Below, piece by piece: positions 22,150 through 32,542 of a stretch of 64,000 nt of DNA. The notes below the pieces were generated by a model, which searched no databases, was not told the DNA's origin, and saw only the letters and a list, made by a program, of their open reading frames with translations. The stretch is from Eurosta solidaginis (taxonomy: Eukaryota > Arthropoda > Insecta > Diptera > Tephritidae), in the NCBI RefSeq assembly GCF_040869045.1, contig NC_090319.1, forward strand, positions 53,664,779 through 53,728,778. Reading direction: 5' to 3'. Both the position numbers and the translations under genes were made by a program. Every line of letters starts with the position of its first letter. Positions within the stretch are counted from its first letter, which is position 1.

Positions 22150-22435
22150 CAGGGCTGATCAAAAATGTTTATATTGAATTGCAAATCACAATACATATAC
22201 AAAATTATATGTACAATGAAACTTTTTAAAATTGAAAAAAATATAAAATTTATTTTAAAGAATTTTGATGGTCCCCTTAATGAATAAATTTTGAATTAAA
22301 GTTTTTCTCAATACTACAATATTAAAAAAAATGTTTTTGGTGCCAATTGTTAGTGTTAATTTCAATATCATACCGAAGTGCCTCGGCTTCATACGGAAGT
22401 GCTTTTTCGTTGAACTTTCAAATTAGGGTAAAAAG
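22150..22435 (-). repeat. Rep-D, copy 1
   Basis: Non-coding repeat, inverted relative to the copy at 39040-39320. Shared blocks (in this orientation) are GGGCTGATCAAAAATG, GCAAATCACAATACATATAC, GGTCCCCTTA and CATACCGAAGTGC. No terminal repeats seen. Confidence 0.65.
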
Positions 22436-22709
22436 TAATTTAATAATCATGCATAAAATCCTTTGCAACAAAAACTGTGTCGACCAGTGTAATTTTTGTA
22501 GAAAAAATTCTCGACCTTAGATGTTCCATAGAGTACTCTGAAGGAGTATCTGAAGTAGGTGATTCTGGTCTAGAAGATCGCAAAGTAAATTGACGATACC
22601 TCTAAAGTTTAGATTCCTCTGAGTTATTCGTCAACCTATTTAATGAAGAAAAGCTAAATGCAGCATATACGGTATTTCATCATTTATTTTGATCCTCTGT
22701 CATTCAAAG
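22436..22709. other. No recognisable gene
   Basis: Short unassigned stretch ending at the AAAG target duplication of the next LTR. Confidence 0.5.
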
Positions 22710-23172
22710 TGTGGCGAATGTTGACATCACTAGGCTGTTAGTAAATAATCACGCAACAATAAAAACATGAAACATATGCAAGTACACATTAATGCTAGCA
22801 ACACTTATGTGCAAGGCAACGAAGAGATCTCTCACACACATGGATGTAATCATCAGCCGAAGTAGTAACTCACACATACACATAGCTGGTAACCAAGCAG
22901 GAGATACAGGAGGTGAAACTTCTAGACCTTTGGAGAAACAAGCGGACGAGGCAACAGAGAGTATAAAAGCAGCGCAAGCTGAGTAATAACTATTCAGTTT
23001 TGATTTAAACACGCTATTGGTTGTGAAGTATAATTGTGAAGTACTACTCCCAAAGTAATCTAAATAAAACCAGTTTGCAATACTGAATATTGGAGTAGTT
23101 TACTCAACAGTTTAGCGATTCGAACGTTAGCAGAAGGTGCATAAATATCAGAAATCCCCAGAATTTGTTACA
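22710..23172 (+). mobile_element. Solo LTR of a Ty3/gypsy-type family, with TSD
   Basis: 463 bp, TGTGGCGAATGTTG start and TTTGTTACA end, flanked by AAAG on both sides (22706-22709 and 23173-23176). It has GAGTATAAAAGCAGCGC (promoter) and AATAAAACCAGTTTG (poly-A signal). No internal element is attached, so it is a solo LTR made by LTR-LTR recombination. Its ends resemble those of the gypsy LTR at 61122-61748. Confidence 0.9.
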
Positions 23173-24380
23173 AAAGATTCTCTTCAGGGAAGAAATTAAC
23201 TAAAAGAGGTTACGACCCCTCTGTGACATGACAACACAAGAGTAGTAAGCGGCGTTTTCTTTATGGCAACTCTGCATCACACCAAGTTCAATAGCTTAGA
23301 GGGCAAGGCTTGTGCCAATATTGAGCGCATTAGTGGGCCACTATGTGAAGTAGTGACTAACTGGGACTCTCACTTTGGTGTGGATATATCGGTGGGTGAG
23401 AGAGAAAATGTTGTTCAGGGCAGTTGCATAGTATTGTGAGCAACGACTGGGGCCGTACTCATCGTGCTGTTCGTACAGTATATCGTAGGCTCTTTGTAGC
23501 TTGTGCTACATATGATATCAAATGGTTACTGCTGCTCATAGTCTCAGGCGTATCCTTAATATACAATTGTATTTGTGTTGTTGACATATTTAATACGTGC
23601 TTTAAATAGCTGCGGGTAATATAGAGGGATAATCGGTATGAATTGAGCCGGTCGATAGAATCGTTAAATGGGTTTGTTTTGTATGTGTTTAGCCGGAGCA
23701 AATGCAGGGTAATAACTGGTGGTGTTCATAAAATTAATTTCTATCTGTAGTTTTCTAGGCCACCGGTCCGCAGAAGGTGATTATCCAGCTTCGGCTACGA
23801 AAGTCTTTAAATGTGATTCCAAGGGGAGCAGATAGCCCGCGGAGCTTGCTCAGTTTTCGCTCATTTGGGAAATGTTGGTGGCTGTGGTTGATAGAATTGT
23901 TTAGCTCGAATGTGCACTTGCATTGCAACCGGGTACCATTGCCCATAGATTGGAAAAGGTTTTGGATAAACCTTCAACCCCATGAAGGTGCTGGTATCCA
24001 CTCACATCATTAGTTGTTTCCAAGGAAGGCTAATCTTGGGCGCAGGTCATATGTCCTTTGAGCAGTGTGCATTGGCGCATTGAAAGTGAGTTACATTCGG
24101 TATTCCCGTAAAATAGTCAACGACTTTTCAGCTTGTTTTTAGCATTTGAATTTTTTTTTTTCTCAGTTGGTTTGCGTTCATTTTGGAAGCCTCTTGCAAG
24201 CATAGCTGTTACTCACGATATTCGACGCTTGCATCCCAACTCCAGCTTTAAAATATATGAAGTCACTCTTATATCTAACGTCGAGGCTTTGACGTATCTT
24301 ACTACACAAAGTTTGTGGAACGTAAAGAGGTGCAAAAAGTTGAGATATCCCTCGTGTTCCAATCAGACGTGATCCAGATA
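23173..24380. other. No recognisable gene
   Basis: About 1.2 kb of less AT-rich sequence. Overlapping frames on both strands at 23755-24013 show no family motif. I could not assign it to any repeat in the window except that 24340-24410 recurs, inverted, at 31850-31895. Confidence 0.45.
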
Positions 24381-24382
24381 CG

Positions 24383-24466
24383 GATAGAGATTTAACATGC
24401 AAATGCAACAACAATGTGACCCATATGGATCAATTCGTTGTTGTATTTGCATGTTAAATTTCTATC
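24383..24466. repeat. Long hairpin (inverted repeat, ~31-bp arms)
   Basis: Arms 24383-24413 and 24434-24466 pair around a short loop. The core of each arm is TTTAACATGCAAATGCAAC and its near reverse complement. The outer sequence (GATCCAGATACGGATAG) recurs inverted at about 31860-31880, so the hairpin is probably part of a dispersed palindromic repeat. Confidence 0.7.
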
Positions 24467-25294
24467 CCATCTCTAGCTAAGTTATAATTTAACTGGAGGA
24501 TAGCAATCCCTCAAATAGCGTAATTTATTATCTTCGTTTTTACGAGTACAGGGTAACCAACTCCCAGTTAAACCGATAATTGCAAATATTTTCTAGAACA
24601 AATCGCAAAAATTTATTGTGGAAACACGAAGACCAGCAAAAACAGCTAACTTTTGTTTACTAATTTTCTTTGGTTACAGTCGCTGTTCCAGTTAACACAG
24701 CGAAAAGCTGAATTTCGATACCTTATGGATAAATAACTAGCTGAAGAATATGAAAACGGCCGTTATAGAATCTATCCTCTTTGGATACATGCGGGATCGG
24801 GATTGAACAATTTATCAAACGCTTAACTCAAATGTGCAGGTTTTTTATAATGTAAATCACCAAAATAGATATCAGTTACATTCTTTATTGTATTTTGTCA
24901 GCTGTTTTTGATAGCACATCTACGTTTAGACGTTTTGTGCACATCAACATATGCACATGTGTGACTCAAGTGGCCACTGCTAGCCTAAAACTCAAGTGTT
25001 CTCCAAAATATCACATTCAAATTCTTTAAAATATCAAAGTTGTGCTGACTGACGGCTACAAAATTTCAATTTCTTAAGAACGTGCATATGTATGTTTGAA
25101 ATTATCTCTACATACATACTTACATACATACTAACATATGTAAACCCTGCAAAAAATGCGATTAGTCTAGGATGAATCCGAGATGAGTCGCAAAGGAGTA
25201 TGCGACTATAGCCAATTCTGATCTCTTTATATGAGTTGGAGTGGTCGCTTTTGTTTGAGCATGTCCTATGGAGAGACCAATTGTACCTGCTTAC
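24467..25294. other. No recognisable gene
   Basis: AT-rich, with a short TACA/CATA microsatellite at 25105-25140. No coding frame supported. Confidence 0.5.
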
Positions 25295-25575
25295 GCCTGA
25301 ACAGGTAGTGTCGGACAGGTCCTCTTTATACACCTTCGGATACTATCGAAGAGATCCTTGTTGTAATGTTCGACACTTCCTCTTGGGTACTGTTCGACAC
25401 GCCCTCTTTGTACCCCTACGGGTATTGTCGGACAGATCCTTTTTCTACTCTCCATTATACTCTTTCGGGTACTGTTCGACGCGCCTCCTTTGTACCCCTG
25501 CGGGTACTGTCGGACAGATTCTCTTTGCTCGCCTATGGGTACTGTCGGACAAGTCCTCTTTCTACTCATACGGGA
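25295..25575. repeat. Diverged minisatellite
   Basis: Eight or so related units built around GGGTACTGTCGGACAGATCC followed by TCTTTNTACCCNTAC, with unit lengths from about 35 to 60 bp. Because the units lack stops, frames stay open on both strands (25236-25622 plus, 25291-25569 minus), which looks like coding but is a product of the repeat. Confidence 0.75.
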
Positions 25576-26030
25576 ATTCTTACCGATTTTACAATTTTTT
25601 AAAATTTAATACAATATTCTAAATTTTGTTTCGTATTGGTTTTTGTACAATAATAAAAAAAAAAAAATATTACGATAGTGGAACATATGGTCCTAGAATT
25701 TTAGGTTCGGTATATAGCTCCGTATTGTTCTTAAATAAATCTATTCAATCACATTTAATCTTTCTATTTTATTCTTTTCGTTGCTGTTTGTTATTTATTG
25801 TTTTTTTTTTTTTTTCAATTGGCTACATAAATTTCAAACTGACTGATGCCAAATATACCCAAAAGGGACTAGAGGGGATCAATTATACCCCAATGTGGAC
25901 AAAAGAGATCAATCGTAGACCGCTCTCCTTAGGGATTAATTGCACGATTTTTTGCAGCGAAGTGTAATAGAAAACAAAAAATGTATTAGGGTGATATCGG
26001 ATAATACGGTACAAGTGTAAACCGATGGTT
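25576..26030. other. No recognisable gene
   Basis: AT-rich with an A-run at 25657 and a T-run at 25800. No supported feature. Confidence 0.45.
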
Positions 26031-26525
26031 TCAAATTAATGGGGCAGGTTTGCAATATACCATGCTGATCTGGTAATAAGCAGATCGTAACAGCCGCCAC
26101 ACAACATATCACAGTGTATTAACAACAGGCGATCATTTGGATAGCTGTTTGCTCAAGCTAAACAAATTTGCAGTGAGAGTACATACACAGGCCTTTGCGC
26201 TATTGCACCAATGCTCCGACGATGGTGCATACCAGCAGAGGCCGTCAGGGTGAGGAGGAAGAGGAGTCAATTCTTCACTTTCTTTGCTAATGTGCAGGAG
26301 TACAAACAACACGACTCAGATTTTTGGGCGCACGGTTTTTCAGAGGTTGGAAATGTGGAACTTTCACTACTACTTAAGTTCATCGGAGAACGCAAATGGA
26401 AGTAATCTGGTTGAACGAATGTGCGGACAAAGGCATTCAGCGAGGGCACTCACTATGGACAAAAATTTATTCTTGTGGAAATGTGGGAAATTCCACGCAC
26501 CACCTCTTAACTTTACCTAACCTTG
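26031..26525 (+). mobile_element. RNase H-type LINE fragment, internally deleted
   Basis: The first part (26025-26120) keeps the degenerate RNase H start (CCGATGGTTTCAAATTAATG). It then jumps to the Cys-rich C-terminal end: a stretch encoding a glutamate run before ILHFLC-like sequence (26240-26290), then the R-FLGARFF-like stretch. It ends TTTACCTAACC, as other copies do. Broken in all frames. Confidence 0.65.
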
Positions 26526-27239
26526 TGTAAGATAAATGAATCATCAGGAAAAGTAGCACTTAAAACTTATAAATAGCACTTACAATATTTTTGTTGGGGC
26601 ATTTTAACAAGCAAATGCACATAAAAAACCGGCGTGAAATTTCAAAGTTCATTGTGCATTTATTTATAATATAATGATGCTTGCTAAAGTTTTAAAAATG
26701 CTATAAAACAGGTGCCTTTGCATATATTTATACTAACAATGTCTTAATATAGGGCATTACTATTGAATATATAATATTATGTATTCGAAACAACACTGTG
26801 TTACAAAGAAAAAAACACCCTACACGCTTCATTACCTAATTGAGTGAACTAGAGTTCACCCAGCGGTTGAAATCCTATCCGTACAGATGTCACTGTACCT
26901 TCCTTAGCTTTCTTCTCCTTTCCTTTTAAATACTTTTACTTCCTTGCTTGCCCTTTTATTTCATTGCCTATCTTTCTTTTCTATTTTTCCTTCCATTTTT
27001 TCCATTTCTTATTTTGTTTTATTTTATTTAGGGCTTTACTCTGTATTGCGAACGATAGCTCAGACAAAATCGATTTCTCTAGCAGTGGAATCATACTCGT
27101 TCGGCCTTTACCTTTTTTAATTTATGTCAAATAGGAAGGTGAAAGCGATTGTCAAATGATACCATGCCAGCATTTAACATAGTTGTTCCTTTGAATTATA
27201 ATTTGGCCGTTAAAGGGGCGGACAAATTTCAACTTGACT
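26526..27239. other. No recognisable gene; pyrimidine-rich tract
   Basis: AT-rich sequence, with a C/T-rich tract at about 26890-27030. No coding frame supported before LINE-gamma starts. Confidence 0.45.
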
Positions 27240-27276
27240 CAATTCGTGCGATTTACCTAGATTTAACAATTTTTTA

Positions 27277-29498
27277 ATGGAAATACACTGGGATGAATTA
27301 CTGGAGGGACTTGATACCTCTAACTGCTTCTCCACGTTCAAATCCATTCTATTTAGTCACTGTTTGGATAAAATTCCGGTAAAGAGAAAGAGGTCGTATA
27401 AACTTCCGTGGCATTCGAAAGAATTAAAAAAACTGAAGAACATAAAAAATAAATACTTGCGTAAATTCAAACGCTCAAAGAATCATATATTACTAAGTAC
27501 AAGCACTATTTAAATATATTTAATCATTTAGATAAGTTTCTGTACAATAACTATATTCATAATATTGAGTCGAATATTAAATCGACCCTCCGGAGTTTTC
27601 TTTGATGATCATCCTGCGCGATCTTTAAGTGAGGCAGCCAACTTATTTGGTGAGTTTTTTAAGTCAAATTTTTCTCCGGATGATAATAATAAAGCGTTTG
27701 ATTTTTCAATGAATGCTGTTAGTGTTCTGAACTCACCTCGATTACGCCCGTTTTCAAAAGTAGAAATAAGAACGATGTGCTTAACTATAGACCAATATCC
27801 AAGTTGTCCACGATCTCTAAAATTTTTGAGCATGCTGTGAACGCCAAGTTGAGTTTTGTTGTTAAATCCCTTATATCCCCCCACCAGCACGGGTTTGTTG
27901 CTGATAGGTCTACGGTTTCAAATCTTGCTGTTTCTAGCGAATACTGTGTAGAGTTTTTCTCTGCTGGACTACAGGTTGATTGCATTTACACTGACTTCTC
28001 CAAAGCTTTTGATAGGTTCCTGACACAGTTCTGATAAAAAAAATTAAGCTGTCTCGGTTTTCATTCAACGTTTCTTTTGTGGATACGTTCTTATTTAAGT
28101 AATAGACACTGCGTTGTTACCATTGATTGGAAAATTTCTAGTTCGTTTGTTGCGACTTCTGGCGTTCCCCAGGGAAGTATACTAGGTCCACTTTTATTTA
28201 TATTATTTATTAATGATATCAGCAGTTGTTTTTCGTTTGCAAAGTGTTTACTTTATGCAGATGACTTAAAAATATTCTCAGCTATTAAATGGCCAGAAAA
28301 TGCCATAAAGCTTCACCAATGGGGCCAGAATTCCCGTCTCTCTTTAAATACGCTTCCAAATTATTTATTAAAAAAAAACTATCTAACTATGCAATTCAAT
28401 GTGTTGATGAGGTTAAAGACCTGGATGTCGTCTTCGACAAAAGGTTTTCTTTCATTAATCATATTAACTACGTAACATCGAAAGCGTATTCTATGCTCGG
28501 ATTTGTACGCCGTAATGCCTAAAAATTCTTAGACCCCTAAAGCTTTAAAGCTGCTCTACACGTCATACGTTAGATCTCATCTTGAATGTGCTGTCTCCAT
28601 TTGTAGACCAAGCAACCAAACGGCCATTTATAGAATTGAGAGAATTCAAAAATGTTTCCTTAAATATGCCCTTCGGCCGTTAAACTTTTCGGAGCCGATT
28701 CCTTCCTACTCTGCACGTCTTTTACTTTTAAGGCTCAAGTCTTTGGAAAATCGTAGATCTATACTGTGCTTGTCATTCACGTATAATAATACACAGCCCA
28801 CAGAAAAAAAACGTGGGATGTTCAACGGAGGAGACAGGTCAATTCTTAAGGATTTTTGGTCGCTGAACACGAATCCGTTGTCACAATTCAAAAGTTAGCT
28901 CTTGTCTTTTCTGGCCAAGTTTTAAGCCTGCATCATTTAAGAACAAAATTCCACGGTATTTTTGATCGAATTTGACTGTTTTTAGGTTAGGATTAGTTAG
29001 TTTGAGTCACAAATAACGTTTTAATATATGTTGAGGATTGAGTGATCAATATCCAAGGTCATTATTGTATTAAGTTACGAGATTGAACTCGTGAATTGTG
29101 CATATGTCTCAAAAACTCGAAAAACGGGAGTTTTTTGATGTTAGAAAAAAAACAAGAGCTAACTTTTGAATTCTGACAACGGATTCGTGTTCAGAGACCA
29201 AAAATCCATAAGAATTAACCTGTCTCCTCCGTTAAAACAGGCCCCTTTTTTTGTGGGGCTGTGTTATTAATGGCTACATTGATTGCCCATATTTGCTGGA
29301 AAGGATTCGATTTAATATTCCCCAGAGATCTCTCAGAAATTCCATTCCATTTTATTGCGATTACTTTAGAACAAATTACGCTGGAATGCTCCCATTACGC
29401 GTGCTATTCGGGAGTTTAACTCAATAAGTAATTCCGCTGATCTAGATTTCTCTATACAAACGGCTGAATTTATGAATATTTTGAAGTCTGCTTTCTAG
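27277..29498 (+). pseudogene. LINE-gamma ORF2: reverse transcriptase, broken
   Basis: From left to right: a Lys-rich linker (LPWHSKELKKLKN), an FGEFFKSNFSP stretch (about 27640), YRPISKLSTISKIFEH (RT entry, about 27786), IYTDFSKAFDR (box A, about 27985), SGVPQGSILGPLLFILFIND (box B, about 28160-28215), the catalytic YADD at 28254-28265, and the thumb. The region just before YRPIS is deleted (the PDGI-type motif is absent), a stop lies soon after box A, and the C-terminal part is split by the inserted element. The true end is the TAG at 29496. Confidence 0.8.
28791..29264. mobile_element. Long-terminal-inverted-repeat element nested in LINE-gamma
   Basis: 474 bp. Both ends start ACACAGCCC and the arms pair for about 120 bp, including CGGAGGAGACAGGT and the block CTGAACACGAATCCGTTGTC. 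The centre (about 28920-29140) is unpaired and non-coding. It sits between ORF2 sequence that continues on both sides, so it is an insertion. The exact target duplication is obscured by an AT-rich site. Confidence 0.8.
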
Positions 29499-29600
29499 GT
29501 ACACCGATTACTTTTAGGCATAAGTATTTTTTAAATTTTCTTTGCATTATAGTTTGTAAGGATTAAAATTCATAGACTTAAATAAATAAATAAAAAAATA

Positions 29601-29835
29601 ATAATATATAGATATCACAACGAAAACCAGATCAAAATATTTGTGAGGAATTCTGCGTGCGATATCAGCCAATTTTGGCTGCTATTTCGAAAACGCACTT
29701 TTTCGAAGCTGTCAGCTCACTTTTTATAACAATTTAGTTGAGAAATAGATTTACAGAATTTGATTTAAATAAAATTATTCTAAATTAAAAAAAATAATAA
29801 TAATAATGTATAGTTTCATATAGTAAGTAGCTCAC
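29601..29835. other. Intron sequence downstream of ABCC exon 2
   Basis: AT-rich, no coding frame. On the host gene (minus strand) this is the start of intron 2. The donor GTGAGC is at 29830-29835. Confidence 0.55.
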
Positions 29836-29921
29836 CTGATCTATGTGAACTCAGGGCTCGATAGAGATCATTCTCATCCAGGATCTTTTTCCGTCCTTTG
29901 AAAAATACTGGCATTGTAAAG
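29836..29921 (-). CDS. ABC transporter subfamily C (MRP-like), second coding exon
   Basis: Part of a membrane ABC exporter gene. On the minus strand a TTCTTTTCAG acceptor leads into 86 bases that read CFTMPVFFKGRKK, then ILDENDLYRALSSHRS, and the exon stops at a GTGAGC donor. The FFKGRKK...DL-RAL-HRS pattern is characteristic of the segment just before the first transmembrane domain of ABCC/MRP proteins, for example the fly l(2)03659 group. The first base completes the cysteine codon begun by exon 1 (TG + C), so the phase matches. The last base, G, starts a codon that the next exon must finish. I found no third exon to the left. The frame is intact and unlike its TE neighbours. Confidence 0.85.
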
Positions 29922-30004
29922 CTGAAAAGAATTTGTGAAATTTTTATTATAAATTGTGTCTTTAATTTCAAAATACTTATGTAATTATATAATATTTTAT
30001 GGGT
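29922..30004 (-). other. Intron 1 of the ABCC gene, 3' part
   Basis: AT-rich, with a pyrimidine tract and TTTTCAG acceptor next to exon 2. Intron 1 as a whole runs 29922-32026 and contains the LINE debris listed next. Confidence 0.6.
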
Positions 30005-30245
30005 TATAGAGAAGATTATCCTATCTCAACAACGCCTTGCGCTCCCCAGATCTAGAGCAGCAAGTAACATAGGTCCTCATAGGCTTCTCGTATTTGCCAG
30101 AGGACGGAGTTATTTGAAACCAACGGTCCTGGTTTCTGATAAAGTTTTTCAGTTTAGTCGTTGAGCAAACTTCTAGTAATACAATGTACTCATTCAGTCT
30201 AAGTGAGGTCCTCGCGGATCGGCCAGTTCAACCTAAGCTCACCTA
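30005..30245 (+). mobile_element. LINE-alpha 3' end fragment in ABCC intron 1
   Basis: Matches LINE-alpha 3' sequence: a LRSPDLEQQV-like stretch, CTCGTATTTGCCAGAGGACG, then GTTTTTCAGTTTAGTCGTTG, and the end GGCCAGTTCAACCTAAGC. No open frame. Confidence 0.75.
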
Positions 30246-30480
30246 GCTGCCGATCGGAAGTAACTATTTTTCAACTTTATTGGTTGGAGAATCAGAACAA
30301 AACACAAGAAAACTCTTAAGCTTCCTAACATGAGATGAATTTGTACTTGTGGTGCACTAAACACGACACCGACTGAACTCTCATAAATAAACAGTACATT
30401 AAAAGGTCAAGGTCAAGATGTTCGAGATAATGACCAGTAAACAATTATATCACCAGATTACTTACCAGTGGTCCTCAACG
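30246..30480. other. Unassigned intron sequence
   Basis: No supported feature. Confidence 0.45.
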
Positions 30481-31480
30481 AACCACTTGCTTTCACTGTA
30501 GATTTGTTAAGCTTGATTGAAGCTTGTTCATTTCCTATCCGAACATGGCCATAAAGACCTTGAGACCTCGCAATCATCTTGGTTGGTCCACAGCGAGTAC
30601 GTTGGCCTAATCTCATATTCCTCGATTTTTCTCAGAAGATAAATCAGCAGTGGTCATACAGAGCTGTCCGCCTCGCTTATGTCCATTTCCGTACCTTTCG
30701 TTGCTGTACCTAGGGACCTAGGAAAGGGAGGCACTAAGGTGCCTTATGAAAATCAGCGAGGCTCGATATTGCCGCAGGATATACGTCTTTATCACTTTGG
30801 ATTCGAATGTTTGTAAGGCGGCCTTGAATTATTTTAGTCGTAAACCCCCTTTCGCGACTAATCCCTGCACGCAACACTTGTAGTAGCTTCAAGATAAAAG
30901 TTACGTTTAACCCTTCTTGAGGTGCGCTACCCACTGCGCCCCACATACCGATCATGGTAGCCTTTGCACCTTACCTTTTATGTTGACTGCTCTTTTTGTC
31001 TAGAGCCTTCTACCAAACAAGAGCTTCATACGTTCGTATCGGTGTAATGACTATGTTGTACGGTGACAATCTTATATAATATAGACAGCCAGGTATAGTA
31101 TGCTGCCAGAACTTCCTTTAACCTCACTTCAATGTTGCTTGTCGAACTTAGTTTGGAGTGAGGACAGGACAAGTTCCGTTTTTGTTGGACTTAACACCAG
31201 CCCGTTTTGTCCTGCCTATTGCGAAATGCCTCAAAGTGCCGTATCCATGAGCTCGCTAATCGTTGCCAAGAATTTACATGTGATCAGAATTACTAAGACG
31301 TTGGCGTATGCGACTACTCTCGTTCCTTCTGTCCTAAAGATATCTAGAAATTCATTAATTACCAGCATCCAAAGAGGCGATAGCACGCCCTCCTGAGGTG
31401 TGCCTCTGAGCAATTCCTAAAGTTGCGTTAACGATGCTACTCCTGAGCTTAGAATCGATTCATTCAACTATAGAGTCTTG
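30481..31480 (-). mobile_element. RNase H-type LINE fragment in ABCC intron 1
   Basis: On the minus strand the RT box B reads RGTPQEGVLSPL (about 31370-31405), then the catalytic box in degraded form (VVAYANVLVIL, about 31290-31320: the YADD aspartates are lost). The RT end follows, GAVGSAPQEGLNV (about 30885-30945). RNase H-like sequence may continue to about 30480. Broken by stops. Confidence 0.7.
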
Positions 31481-32026
31481 GGTTTCATGACGGATGAAGC
31501 GATAATTAGAGTCACTGCGGCATTCGGCCTACGCATACGGACCGCTAAACTTGAAGTTGTTTCAAATGCCTATAGACTATCGTTTCGAGACTGCTTGGGT
31601 GGATACAATCAAAAATAGGGCCAACGGGAACCGAATCTCAATTTTAAAAGATTATACTATGGTTGCAAAACTGATACATGGATATAATGTAGGTCTTAAA
31701 AAAAAGTTTAGGCTGTGGTCCATTGTCAGAGTTCGTTAGGAAAAAATGAACTCTCAAATATAGAAGTGTTTGCGGAACCTTACAAGTTGACACACATACA
31801 AACATTTAATTTTTTTATTATTGTGATTCTCTGATTGATGCAATTTGCATGTTAAATTTGTATCGGTATCTGAGTCGGGTTTCATTGGAACGCAACTATA
31901 ATGTGTAATAAGTAACAAACTCCGTAAGAAATTACAAACATACCCCGCTTGTCGTACACTAATTAATACTAATTTAATCAAATTTTGTTATTATTAGTTA
32001 GCGAAACTTTAAAAACAAAAACTTAC
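31481..32026. other. Intron 1 of the ABCC gene, 5' part
   Basis: AT-rich. The segment 31850-31895 (TTTGCATGTTAAATTTGTAT and following) matches, inverted, the hairpin region at 24340-24410. The GTAAGT donor of exon 1 is at 32021-32026. Confidence 0.55.
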
Positions 32027-32103
32027 CAAAACATGAGCGCCGAAAGTGGATTAGCGCTTTCACGCGGATTTTCCGGCAACTCATCCGCCTTAAATGTTTG
32101 CAT
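32027..32103 (-). CDS. ABC transporter subfamily C (MRP-like), first coding exon
   Basis: The start codon is at 32103-32101 on the minus strand, in the favourable context CACCGCCATGC. The 25 codons read MQTFKADELPENPRE, then SANPLSALMF, and the exon ends TG before a perfect GTAAGT donor. LPENPRE followed by NPLSA is the usual N-terminus of fly ABCC proteins of the l(2)03659 type, cytoplasmic and just before the first membrane domain. Phase 2 at the donor fits the exon at 29836-29921, giving a cysteine across the junction. The full protein would be a large transporter with two membrane and two ATP-binding domains, so only its first 54 residues or so are in the window. Confidence 0.85.
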
Positions 32104-32542
32104 GGCGGTGGTGACGTCTCTGTGCGGTTGTTGTTATAATTTGTTAAGTTTTCTAATTGGCAGTGATTAGTTATTTGTTATTAATAAAAAATTGTTCCTG
32201 GAACTTTACAACACTAAACGATTAACTGCAATAAACAATAAAGGGATGAAGTTATTTCGAGAGACCCATATAATATTTTTTCACTGTTTTTGTTAGATAC
32301 ATATACAGCGGTGGTCATATAAATAGCACACCTTTATTTTTCATACTTTATTTGCAATTGATTTTATATTTGACTTTTTTGTTGGGTTTTTAGTTAAAAA
32401 CGATGATTTCTTAATTTAATTCCATACAAATTCACAGAAACACATTAAGGGTACTCACAGTCCCTTTTTAAAGTTATAAGTTTTTAATTTTACCACACTA
32501 TCTGTGTGCACACCTTTTACTGTTTTTATACTCAGTTGATGT
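32104..32542 (-). promoter_or_regulatory. Upstream region / 5' UTR of the ABCC gene
   Basis: Lies just 5' of the ABCC start codon on the minus strand. It is AT-rich and holds no TE until the Rep-A copy begins at 32543, so the 5' UTR and perhaps the promoter are inside these 440 bases or farther upstream. I see no convincing TATA box or initiator. Confidence 0.4.

Larger units (their letters stand above)
27240..29600 (+). mobile_element. LINE-gamma (CR1/jockey-like), 5'-truncated, with nested element
   Basis: Non-LTR retrotransposon on the plus strand. The left end lies in the linker between endonuclease and RT. It ends after the ORF2 stop (29496-29498) with a TAAATAAATAAATAAA tail at about 29578-29595. 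It is interrupted by a long-inverted-repeat element at 28791-29264. ORF2 sequence resumes on the other side (GYIDCPYLLERIRF-like at 29271). No RNase H domain was seen. Family assignment between CR1 and jockey groups is uncertain. Confidence 0.8.

Noticed and set aside
23755..24013. Overlapping open frames on both strands
   Set aside because: No family motif on either strand and no convincing splice sites.
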